9,620 nucleotides of DNA, taken from contig JADZFP010000444.1 in NCBI GenBank assembly GCA_020849825.1, positions 1 through 9,620 on the forward strand. Reading direction: 5' to 3'. Position numbers and translations under genes: made by a program. The notes below the pieces were generated by a model. That model made no database searches, was not told the origin of the DNA, and was given only the letters and a program-made list of their open reading frames with translations. Origin of the DNA: Saprospiraceae bacterium. Lineage in GTDB: Bacteria; Bacteroidota; Bacteroidia; Chitinophagales; Saprospiraceae. Position 1 is the first letter of the stretch. Each line of letters begins with the position of its first letter. Of this stretch, positions 1 to 6,359 are shown one piece after another.

Positions 1-125
1 GCAGGAAAAAGGGGGAAAGCAGAAAACTGAAAAAAAGGACACGACGGTGCATAAGCTGGCGGGTGTTTTGTTTTTGATAAATGATGTTTCGGGAGAAACA
101 AGGGTAATTTAGGCCTGTTCACCGG

Positions 126-173
126 AAAGCAAAAAGCACATTCGCCGCAGATGTCAACCATTGGCGAATGTGC
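126..173 (-). terminator. Intrinsic terminator of the GH3-family gene
   Basis: A perfect 11-bp inverted repeat (GCACATTCGCC at 136-146 and GGCGAATGTGC at 163-173) encloses a 16-nt loop. Read on the minus strand, the second arm is followed directly by TTTTTGCTTT (135 down to 126), the U-rich tail expected of a Rho-independent terminator. It lies 25 bp past the stop codon of the GH3-family gene. On the plus strand the hairpin is followed by purines, so it should work only for minus-strand transcription. Confidence 0.88.
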
Positions 174-197
174 AGGGGAAAAGGGGGCAGAAATGCG

Positions 198-1721
198 TTA
201 TTCGTTGGCAAACCGGATCAATTCTTCCACGAATTGGCGGTGATTGGCCAGGCGCGGCACTTTGCTTTGATTGCCAAATTTTCCGCGGGCTTTCATCCAG
301 CGCATAAAAGTGCCGCGCGGCACCGGGCGGATTTGCAGCTGGTCGAGCGCCATGCTCTTGTATCGTTTGGCCTCGTAGTCGGAGTTGATCCGCTGCAGGC
401 TTTCATCGAGCAGCCGGTTGAAATGCTGGAGGTCGGCGGGTTCTTTTTCAAACTCGACGATCCATTCGTGCCCGCCTTTGCCGTGGTCGCCGGCGAAATA
501 AACCGGTGCGGCGGTATATTCCGCTACGACGGCATTGGTTTGAAGGCAAACCTCCGCCAAAGCTTTGTCGGTATCGCCCACCATCACTTCTTCTCCGAAG
601 GCATTGATAAATTGTTTGGTGCGGCCCGATATCTGGAAGCAATGCGGATATTTTCGGGTAAAAATCAGGGTGTCGCCGGGCTGGTAGCGCCAAAGGCCGT
701 TGTTGGACGAGATCAGCACCGCGTAGTTTTTGCCGATTTCTACGTCGGCCATAGTGACGGTGCGCGGGTGTTCCTTGCCCCATTCTTCCGAAGGGATAAA
801 TTCAAAAAACACCCCGTTGTCGGCCAGCAGGAGCATATCGTTGACTGCCAGGTCGCATTGCGCGCCGAAGAAGCCTTCTGAGGCATTGTATATTTCCTGG
901 TAGGCAAATTCGTCGCTCGGGATCAGTTCACGAAAAGTCTGGCGGTAAGGCCCGAAACCCACGCCGCCGTGCATGTAAGCCTGCAGATGCGGCCAAACTT
1001 CCAGCATATTCGACTTGCCGGTTTTTTCCAGGATCAGCCGGAAAAGCACAATGATCCAGGTCGGTACGCCGCCAAACATCACCACATCGTCTTGCTGGCT
1101 GAGTTTGTCGGCCAGGCGCTGAATTTTTTCTTCAAAATTGCCCAGCAGAATGGTTTCCCGGTCGGGGGTATAAAACGCCCTGCCGATCGAGGGCATGTTG
1201 TAGGTCAGCACTGCGCTGACGTCGCCGATGCGTGTACGGGTATAGTCGGGGAAGCGTTGGTAGCTGCCGGTCAGCAGCAGGTTTTTGCGCCGGAAAATCT
1301 CCATATCCGGCTTGTTGTGGTACAGGAGTGCGAGCGCATCCCAGCTGCCCGCTACGTGGCAGGCGAACATATTGGCGTAAGGAACGGGAATAAACTTGCT
1401 TTTATCGCTGGTGGTACCGCTGCTTTTGGCGTACCAGTTCACCTCGCCTGGCCAGAGCACGTGGCGTTCGCCCCGCATCATCCGGGCAATGTCATTTTTG
1501 ATGCAATCGTAATCCTGCACCGGCACGCGGCGGGCAAACTCTTCGGCCGAACGGATCTCGGCAAAGCGATAGCGGCGCCCGAATTCGGTGTTGCGGGCCC
1601 GGTCGAGCAGTTTGACCAGCCAACGCGCCTGGCGTTCCTCGGGCCGCTGCATATAGCGCTCGATGCGGCGCATACGCAAGGCGAGGTACTGCTTCATTAG
1701 CGCGTTGACCATACGATTCAT
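198..1721 (-). CDS. GH3-family acyl-adenylate-forming amido synthetase
   Basis: This 507-residue protein belongs to the GH3 auxin-responsive promoter family, the group of plant JAR1/GH3 enzymes that adenylate a carboxylic acid with ATP and transfer the acyl group to an amine, often an amino acid. Three nucleotide-binding motifs are visible: SSGTTSDKSKFIPV (about residues 100-113), YNASEGFFG (278-286) and YQPGDTLIFT (346-355), followed by the hinge SGRTKQFINAFGEEV (365-379) and a small C-terminal domain. Length is normal for bacterial members. No signal peptide is seen, so it is likely cytoplasmic. I chose the ATG at 1721 because the frame stays open to 1841 only by translating an upstream 9-bp repeat into a low-complexity YQPHQP peptide, and family-like sequence begins at MNRMVNALMKQY. 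Its own terminator and a divergent neighbour suggest a single-gene transcript. Family assignment is firm; the acid and amine substrates of bacterial GH3 proteins cannot be read from sequence. Confidence 0.9.
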   Translation of the reverse strand: MNRMVNALMKQYLALRMRRIERYMQRPEERQARWLVKLLDRARNTEFGRRYRFAEIRSAEEFARRVPVQDYDCIKNDIARMMRGERHVLWPGEVNWYAKSSGTTSDKSKFIPVPYANMFACHVAGSWDALALLYHNKPDMEIFRRKNLLLTGSYQRFPDYTRTRIGDVSAVLTYNMPSIGRAFYTPDRETILLGNFEEKIQRLADKLSQQDDVVMFGGVPTWIIVLFRLILEKTGKSNMLEVWPHLQAYMHGGVGFGPYRQTFRELIPSDEFAYQEIYNASEGFFGAQCDLAVNDMLLLADNGVFFEFIPSEEWGKEHPRTVTMADVEIGKNYAVLISSNNGLWRYQPGDTLIFTRKYPHCFQISGRTKQFINAFGEEVMVGDTDKALAEVCLQTNAVVAEYTAAPVYFAGDHGKGGHEWIVEFEKEPADLQHFNRLLDESLQRINSDYEAKRYKSMALDQLQIRPVPRGTFMRWMKARGKFGNQSKVPRLANHRQFVEELIRFANE

Positions 1722-1751
1722 AAGCGGAGAGCGTGACGATAAAAGGTTGGG

Positions 1752-1805
1752 TTGATGAGGTTGATAAAATTTATAAGGTTGATAGGGTTGATGAGGTTGA
1801 TAAAA
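1752..1805. repeat. 9-bp tandem repeat, consensus TTGATRRGG
   Basis: Six contiguous 9-bp units occur: TTGATGAGG, TTGATAAAA, TTTATAAGG, TTGATAGGG, TTGATGAGG and TTGATAAAA, with a decayed unit (AAGGTTGGG) just before. They lie 30-85 bp upstream of the GH3-family start codon, in the divergent gap between that gene and the acetyltransferase. Read on the minus strand, the array stays open in frame with the GH3-family gene and would encode YQP/HQP repeats, which I take as fortuitous. Function is unknown; a replication-slippage minisatellite, a protein-binding array or a transcript structure are all possible. Confidence 0.85.
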
Positions 1806-1835
1806 AAGGAGGGTGGTTGCTCCCGGGTCGCGCAA

Positions 1836-1875
1836 AATCAACCCTTATAAACCCCATAAACTCTCATCAACCTTT
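1836..1875. repeat. Degenerate opposite-orientation copy of the 9-bp repeat
   Basis: On the minus strand this stretch reads TTGATGAGAG, TTTATGGGG, TTTATAAGGG, TTGATT, a degenerate four-unit version of the array at 1752-1805 with a period of 9-10 bp. The two arrays face each other across about 30 bp of GC-richer sequence, so a transcript through the gap could fold into a long imperfect hairpin, or the DNA could form a cruciform. It is not followed by a convincing U-tract on either strand, so I do not call it a terminator. Confidence 0.65.
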
Positions 1876-1926
1876 CCACAAAGGTAGCCTCATTTGGAAA
1901 AAATCGGGCAGGCCGTCCGGGTCGCG

Positions 1927-1934
1927 TATTTTTG
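1927..1934 (+). promoter_or_regulatory. Possible -7 promoter element of the acetyltransferase gene
   Basis: TATTTTTG is an exact match to the Bacteroidota -7 element TAnnTTTG, 55 bp before the acetyltransferase ATG. No TTG lies at the expected 19-20 bp upstream; the nearest, at 1894-1896, is 30 bp away. The motif is short enough to occur by chance, so this is tentative. Confidence 0.3.
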
Positions 1935-1989
1935 TCGGCGCTCAAATTTGGCCGTTTTTTTTGATTCATAAAACTTTTCTGCACGGGTC

Positions 1990-2454
1990 ATGTCGCCAGA
2001 GATCATTATTCGCCCCGCCCGGGAGACCGATTTGCCCGCCATTCACGCCCTGGTGCGCGCGTTGGCGGAGTACGAACGCGAGCCGGAAGCCGTGGTCACC
2101 ACCCCTGAAATTTACCTCGACGATTTCCGCAGGGGCCGTTTTGAAAGCCATGTCGCCGAGCACGAGGGGCGCATCGTCGGCACAACGATTTTTTACTGGG
2201 CTTACTCCACCTGGAAGGGCCGTATGCTCTATCTGGAGGATTTTGTAGTGCAGGCCGATTACCGCCGCTACGGCGTCGGGCAGCGCTTGTTCGACGCGTT
2301 TGTGGAAGAAGCCCGGCGCCGCGATTGCAGTCTGGTGAAATGGCAGGTGCTCGACTGGAACGAGCCGGCATTGGCCTTTTACCGCAAAAACGAGGCGATT
2401 ATCGAAACGGACTGGTGGAACGGGAAGATTTTTTTGAAGGAATGGCCGCGCTGA
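1990..2454 (+). CDS. GNAT N-acetyltransferase, SSAT-like
   Basis: This 154-residue protein transfers an acetyl group from acetyl-CoA to an amine. The acetyl-CoA pyrophosphate-binding motif A is visible as YRRYGVGQRL (residues 91-100, with R92, G95 and G97 of the R-x-x-G-x-G signature), preceded by beta-strand 4 (YLEDFVVQ, 81-88). The downstream WNEPALAFY (123-131) is the form seen in spermidine/spermine and thialysine acetyltransferases, and Y131 sits where GNAT enzymes carry the catalytic tyrosine. The usual glycine after this tyrosine (Y-x-x-x-G-A) is replaced, giving YRKNEA. Length matches single-domain members. The ATG at 1990 begins directly with the typical first strand (EIIIRPARETD). 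Its stop codon is 3 bp from the stop of the convergent minus-strand gene. A polyamine-like or diamine substrate is inferred from family resemblance only. Confidence 0.9.
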   Translation: MSPEIIIRPARETDLPAIHALVRALAEYEREPEAVVTTPEIYLDDFRRGRFESHVAEHEGRIVGTTIFYWAYSTWKGRMLYLEDFVVQADYRRYGVGQRLFDAFVEEARRRDCSLVKWQVLDWNEPALAFYRKNEAIIETDWWNGKIFLKEWPR

Positions 2455-2457
2455 GGG

Positions 2458-3891
2458 CTATGCGCCTTCGATTTCGGCAATTTTTTCGAGCAGCCATTTT
2501 TTGGGCGTATTGGCCGAAGCCGCCATTACCCGCCGGCGAAAGGCGGCTATGGTTTTGTCGTCGGCCATATGGAGCGTGGTCAGCCTTTTGACGAAGTTCA
2601 GGAAGTTGTTGTATTCGCGTTTGAGCGTTTTGGAAATGACTTTGTTGCGGCGCAGGAAGATGCGGAAACTGTCGATGAGCGAATCGAGGGCCAGCCATTC
2701 GCCCGAGTCGAAATAGGTGCGGATCAAAATAAGTTTGGCGCCGAGTGAATACACTACGTCGCTGTATTCCACGTCGCGAAGCAGTTCAATGACCTTTGCG
2801 TGTTGTTTTTGATGAGAGTAAAGGTTGGCGAGATTAAACGTCCGGGCATTTTCGCGAATGGATACAGGCAGGTAAATGGAGTATTCCTGAATAAAATTTT
2901 CTGCCCATGAGTACTCGCCTACCCGAAGGCTGCTGGTGATAATATTTTTAAATACCCCTTCCGACAGCTGGTTGTTTTCAAGCAGAATGCCCAGCCTAAT
3001 AATATTTTTAAACAAACTCCAAAAAACCAGATAGTACTCTGTTTTACCCTGGTTGACCTTAAAAGCACAGTAGTTCTGTGCAATATAGTAGCATTCTCTC
3101 AAGTCCTCTTTTGCCAGCCCGTGCGCCAGCCGGTCCAGCTTATCCAGCAAGCGGGTAAAATGCTCTTCTTCTTCCGGATGGGATAATGAGAGGATCGCAT
3201 CCTGGTAGATTGCGATCAGGGGCACAGATTCAAATCGCTCGTTTTTAACATAATCCCAAAAACCGGCAGGAATAGGCACCTTTTCCTCGGTAGCGCGAAA
3301 TCCCTGGTAGATAAGCCACGAGACGTAAAACTTTAATTTTTGAACGATATAGAAGTAATCCAGAAACTGGTCAGCAGGAAGTAGTTTCTGCATGAAATCC
3401 GTGTTGGAAACTACTTTGGACGCCCGGTTAAAAATATTCCAGTGCAACTGGAAGCCGGTCAGATAATAGTTCGTCGCCGGCAGGGCGGATTCTTCCATGT
3501 TTTTTTTGATCTGCCGCTCCACTCCGCCGAGGTGTTTGCTTAGTTCGGGTTGTTCGAGCGACTTCTGGAGTTCCAGCCATTCCTGTACCGGGTTTTGCGC
3601 CCTTGTTTCAAGCGCCTTGAATTGCAAGGCAAGTTGGGTGAGCTCCGAGGCCAAACGCCGAAGATGCGCGTCATCGAACTTTTTCCCGGGGTATAACCCG
3701 CGCCAAACCTGATTTTTATCCAGCGTCGCTACAGCATCCGGGCCCTTTCGGACAGCAATGTTGCACAGGTCGAAAAGCCGAATCAGGTCTTCCTGTTCGT
3801 TGAAATACGGCGATAAAAGGAACTTACGAAACCGGTTCAGGTCGTATTTTGAAAAAGTAGAGAGTAAAACGAGCAGTTTTTCGCTAAACAT
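2458..3891 (-). CDS. Uncharacterised helical protein, 477 residues
   Basis: I do not recognise a named family. The protein is rich in Leu, Phe, Tyr, Lys and Glu, looks almost entirely alpha-helical, and has no signal peptide, long hydrophobic segment or obvious catalytic motif, so a cytoplasmic protein with a TPR-like or helical-repeat scaffold is the most economical reading. It opens with a helix ending in FRKFLLSPYFNEQEDLI (about 21-37), which I recall as recurrent in Bacteroidota hypothetical proteins. Mid-protein, FKNII occurs twice exactly 20 residues apart (from 294 and 314). The C-terminal quarter is strongly basic (RIFLRRNKVISKTLKREY, from about 410). The middle (about 2930-3480) is more AT-rich than the flanks and the neighbouring genes, which may reflect transfer or just composition. 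The ATG at 3891 is the first in frame, with a -7-like motif 50 bp upstream. It is divergent from the secreted protein and convergent with the acetyltransferase, so probably monocistronic. Confidence 0.85.
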   Translation of the reverse strand: MFSEKLLVLLSTFSKYDLNRFRKFLLSPYFNEQEDLIRLFDLCNIAVRKGPDAVATLDKNQVWRGLYPGKKFDDAHLRRLASELTQLALQFKALETRAQNPVQEWLELQKSLEQPELSKHLGGVERQIKKNMEESALPATNYYLTGFQLHWNIFNRASKVVSNTDFMQKLLPADQFLDYFYIVQKLKFYVSWLIYQGFRATEEKVPIPAGFWDYVKNERFESVPLIAIYQDAILSLSHPEEEEHFTRLLDKLDRLAHGLAKEDLRECYYIAQNYCAFKVNQGKTEYYLVFWSLFKNIIRLGILLENNQLSEGVFKNIITSSLRVGEYSWAENFIQEYSIYLPVSIRENARTFNLANLYSHQKQHAKVIELLRDVEYSDVVYSLGAKLILIRTYFDSGEWLALDSLIDSFRIFLRRNKVISKTLKREYNNFLNFVKRLTTLHMADDKTIAAFRRRVMAASANTPKKWLLEKIAEIEGA

Positions 3892-3941
3892 GCCTGGCGC
3901 CGTATTTTTTTGACAACCAAATAATTGTCTCGTTTATTGAA

Positions 3942-3949
3942 CAAAATTA
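3942..3949 (-). promoter_or_regulatory. Possible -7 promoter element of the helical-protein gene
   Basis: Read on the minus strand this is TAATTTTG, an exact TAnnTTTG match, giving an untranslated leader of roughly 45 nt before the ATG at 3891. I could not find a TTG at the usual distance upstream, so only half of the promoter is supported. Confidence 0.35.
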
Positions 3950-3975
3950 GTTCCGGCAAGTTTAGAAAAATGTTC

Positions 3976-4006
3976 TTGTTCGCTGTCGATATTGTCCGAA
4001 TCTTTG
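3976..4006 (+). promoter_or_regulatory. Promoter of the secreted multidomain protein
   Basis: TTG at 3976-3978 is followed after 20 bp by AATCTTTG (3999-4006), a one-mismatch fit to the Bacteroidota form TTG-N19/20-TAnnTTTG. The predicted transcription start, a few bases past the -7 element, leaves a leader of about 20-25 nt, AT-rich and without a Shine-Dalgarno sequence, before the ATG at 4035. Confidence 0.45.
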
Positions 4007-4034
4007 TATACTTATATTTCTAAAACCTGCTCCT

Positions 4035-6329
4035 ATGCACTCCACGCTACGCTGTTTACTGGGTTTAAGCTTCCTGTTGCTGCCGGCAGCAGGACTCTTC
4101 GCGCAATGCGATCGCGTAGGCTGGGTGGCCAGTACGCAGCCGGGTTGCGGCGCCAAAATCATCGATCTGGACAACGGCGAGATCTTGCGTGCCATTGGAG
4201 GCGCCGGCAACCTGATCGGCGGACAAACCATCAGTTTCAGCAGCGAGCCCACCGGTTTGCCGGGTAGCTGCCCGAATGAAGGCATCGAGGTGGTCAACCT
4301 GACCTGTATCTCTGCCAATCTTCCCTGCAAAGCCGATTTCGGTTATGCGACCGATCCGGACAACAGCTTTCGGCTCAGTTTTCAGGCAGACGTATACGAC
4401 GCGCAGGCCCAGATATGCAGCTGGGATTTTGGCGACGGCTCCACTGCCACAGGAGCCACTGTGGAGCATACTTTTCCGCACGAAGGCTATTTCACTGTTT
4501 GTCTCACAGTAATGGATGGCAACGGTTGCGCCGACGACCTGTGTCAAAATGTGTTTGTCAGCTCCATCAATCCCAACTGGTGCAATTATGATGTAAAAGT
4601 GACCGCGATCGGCAATACCCTCTACGGAAAGCTCTACCCGATCAGCGGGACCGGCGGCACGGTGAGTTCGGTACAATGGTTTAACAGCAAAACCAATCAG
4701 GTACTGGCCCAAACCCCGGAGTTTACCTATCCTTTGACCAATTACGGCGTGTACAATATTTGCGCGCAATACGAAATAACGGACGAAGACGGACTGACCT
4801 GCACCACTACCCGCTGCCAGCAGCTCAACCTGCCCGAGCCGGGTTGTTCCAACCCTTTGCTCGCCGATGGTTCGAGCTTGTGTCCCAACCTGTTCGCTCC
4901 CGTATGCGGATGCGATGGCGTGACCTACGGCAACGAATGCGAGGCTATGGCAGCAGGCGTTGCCGGCTGGTGGGCTGGCCAATGCGGCAGCGGCACCAGC
5001 TGTGTGGCCGATATGTATGTCGAGGTCGTGTCCGGCACACCCGACGGCGGTTTTCTCGTGGTATTTCACAATCAGTCGGCCGACTACTACTTTACCCAGC
5101 TTGATTTTGGTGACGGCACGCCCCTGTTTCAGGGAACCGACTGGGATACGGTTTCTCACTTTTACGCAGAAAGCGGCATATATCGCAGCAACCTGACGGC
5201 CTGGAAAAACGGCAGCAACGTATCCTCAGTAATCAAACTTGTCGTGACCGATGCCCTGAGCCTTGTGACAGCGCCGTTGCCCAACGGTACCGACTACGTG
5301 ATGCCCGGCGATGCCAATGGTGACAAAAAAGCCAACGTATATGACCTGTTGAATATAGGCGTCGGTTACAACGACGAGGGGCTGCCCCGGCCATTCGCCA
5401 ATACCTCCTGGACCCCGCAATTTGCTCCAAACTGGAACGAACACACTGGCGTAGGCGTCAATTACAAACACCTCGACTGCGATGGCAACGGGAAAGTAGA
5501 CGTATTCGATACCGACCCGATCGAACAGCACTACGCGGCAATCGATACGTTGGTCGCGGCGCCCTCTGCCAGCCATCCCAAAGTTTGGGTGCAGTTCGAT
5601 CAGGATACGATCTATGTCGACCCAAACAACCCGTCTCCGCTCAGTATCAGCGCCGATGTCATGGTTGGTCATGCAACCAATCCGGCGCTCAACCTGTACG
5701 GACTCGCCTTTGCCTTGCGCTATCCGGAATTCGTCAATCACGACCCGGAATCATTGTACGACGGCAACCCCTTCTTCGGCTCCCCCCTGAACACCATGTT
5801 CATGGCCAAGGATATTTACCCGCGCCGCCAATACGACATGGGTTTTGTACACCGCAACGGAACCGGCGCTTCGGGATATGGCCGTATTGCCAATGTGGTA
5901 TTTGAAGCCGATTTTATTATTATTGTAGATATCATCGATCGTGCCTCCAACAACACAGTTCCTTTCACCGTAAACGTAGCGGGTTTGCAAGCCGTCGATG
6001 CTGATGGCGACCCGATTGCCATGGATGGCGTGGTGCAGGACACCCTTTGGATTAAAACGGTTCAGAGTGTAAAAACGCTCGACCCGGCGCTCGACCGGGC
6101 GATTCGCCTGTATCCCAATCCCGCCAGCGATGAAACGGTGTTGTATACCGGCAATCTGGCCGTAGAAAAAATCGAGGCAGTAAACGGCCTGGGACAGGTC
6201 GTCCGCACGATTGCCGCCGATTCCGACAGCGCTACGCGCATCGTCGTTTCAGACTGGGTGAGCGGGTTGTATACCGTCCGGGTACACACAGCAGCCGGTA
6301 TTGCAGAAAAAAGATTGCTGGTGCGTTGA
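4035..6329 (+). CDS. Secreted PKD/Kazal/dockerin-like protein with T9SS sorting domain
   Basis: This 764-residue protein is predicted to be exported and surface-bound or released. Residues 1-23 form a signal peptide (cleavage likely LFA|QC). Residues 25-98 form a cysteine-containing N-terminal region I do not recognise. A PKD domain follows (about 99-177, core WDFGDGS at 130-136), then a PKD-like beta domain lacking that core (about 184-266), then a Kazal-like module (about 271-317, CxxxxxPVCGCDGVTYGNEC pattern), then a second clear PKD domain (about 323-405, DFGDGTP at 357). Two dockerin-type calcium-loop repeats come next (DANGDKKANVYD from 426; DCDGNGKVDVFD from 481). Residues 516-672 resemble a cohesin-like beta-sandwich (LYGLAFALRYP at 554; GASGYGRIANVVF at 611). 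The C-terminus (about 688-764, starting RLYPNPASDE) is a type A T9SS sorting domain. No catalytic domain is visible, so adhesion, scaffolding or protease inhibition are possible roles. The ATG is chosen because the signal peptide begins there. Confidence 0.9.
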   Translation: MHSTLRCLLGLSFLLLPAAGLFAQCDRVGWVASTQPGCGAKIIDLDNGEILRAIGGAGNLIGGQTISFSSEPTGLPGSCPNEGIEVVNLTCISANLPCKADFGYATDPDNSFRLSFQADVYDAQAQICSWDFGDGSTATGATVEHTFPHEGYFTVCLTVMDGNGCADDLCQNVFVSSINPNWCNYDVKVTAIGNTLYGKLYPISGTGGTVSSVQWFNSKTNQVLAQTPEFTYPLTNYGVYNICAQYEITDEDGLTCTTTRCQQLNLPEPGCSNPLLADGSSLCPNLFAPVCGCDGVTYGNECEAMAAGVAGWWAGQCGSGTSCVADMYVEVVSGTPDGGFLVVFHNQSADYYFTQLDFGDGTPLFQGTDWDTVSHFYAESGIYRSNLTAWKNGSNVSSVIKLVVTDALSLVTAPLPNGTDYVMPGDANGDKKANVYDLLNIGVGYNDEGLPRPFANTSWTPQFAPNWNEHTGVGVNYKHLDCDGNGKVDVFDTDPIEQHYAAIDTLVAAPSASHPKVWVQFDQDTIYVDPNNPSPLSISADVMVGHATNPALNLYGLAFALRYPEFVNHDPESLYDGNPFFGSPLNTMFMAKDIYPRRQYDMGFVHRNGTGASGYGRIANVVFEADFIIIVDIIDRASNNTVPFTVNVAGLQAVDADGDPIAMDGVVQDTLWIKTVQSVKTLDPALDRAIRLYPNPASDETVLYTGNLAVEKIEAVNGLGQVVRTIAADSDSATRIVVSDWVSGLYTVRVHTAAGIAEKRLLVR

Positions 6330-6355
6330 GTGTTGGCGTAGTTCCGACATCTTTG
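6326..6355 (+). promoter_or_regulatory. Promoter at the epimerase start codon
   Basis: TTG (6326-6328), overlapping the stop codon of the preceding gene, is followed after 19 bp by CATCTTTG (6348-6355), one mismatch from TAnnTTTG. The -7 element ends 4 bp before the ATG at 6360, so the transcript would have almost no leader. Spacing is right and no Shine-Dalgarno sequence competes for the site. Confidence 0.45.
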
Positions 6356-6359
6356 CAAC

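Noticed and set aside
85..100. Small hairpin TGTTTC-GGGA-GAAACA near the left edge
   Set aside because: The stem is only 6 bp and AT-rich, with no U-tract on either side. No gene is visible in 1-125, so I cannot assign it a role.
168..1700. Two plus-strand open frames (168-881 and 969-1700) antisense to the GH3-family gene
   Set aside because: The minus-strand product has three intact GH3 nucleotide motifs, while these translations resemble nothing and overlap it completely.
1823..1926. Direct repeat CCGGGTCGCG at 1823-1832 and 1917-1926
   Set aside because: Ten bases in GC-rich sequence, two copies only, with no supporting structure; could be chance.
2458..2492. Possible plus-strand terminator (GCC...GGC followed by AATTTTTT) after the acetyltransferase
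   Set aside because: The stem is only about 3 bp, and the T-run encodes part of the opposite gene's C-terminus.
4065..5159. Long minus-strand open frame (364 codons) inside the secreted-protein gene
   Set aside because: It lies wholly antisense to a protein with a signal peptide and recognisable domains. Its translation shows no family motifs and reflects codon bias of the opposite strand.
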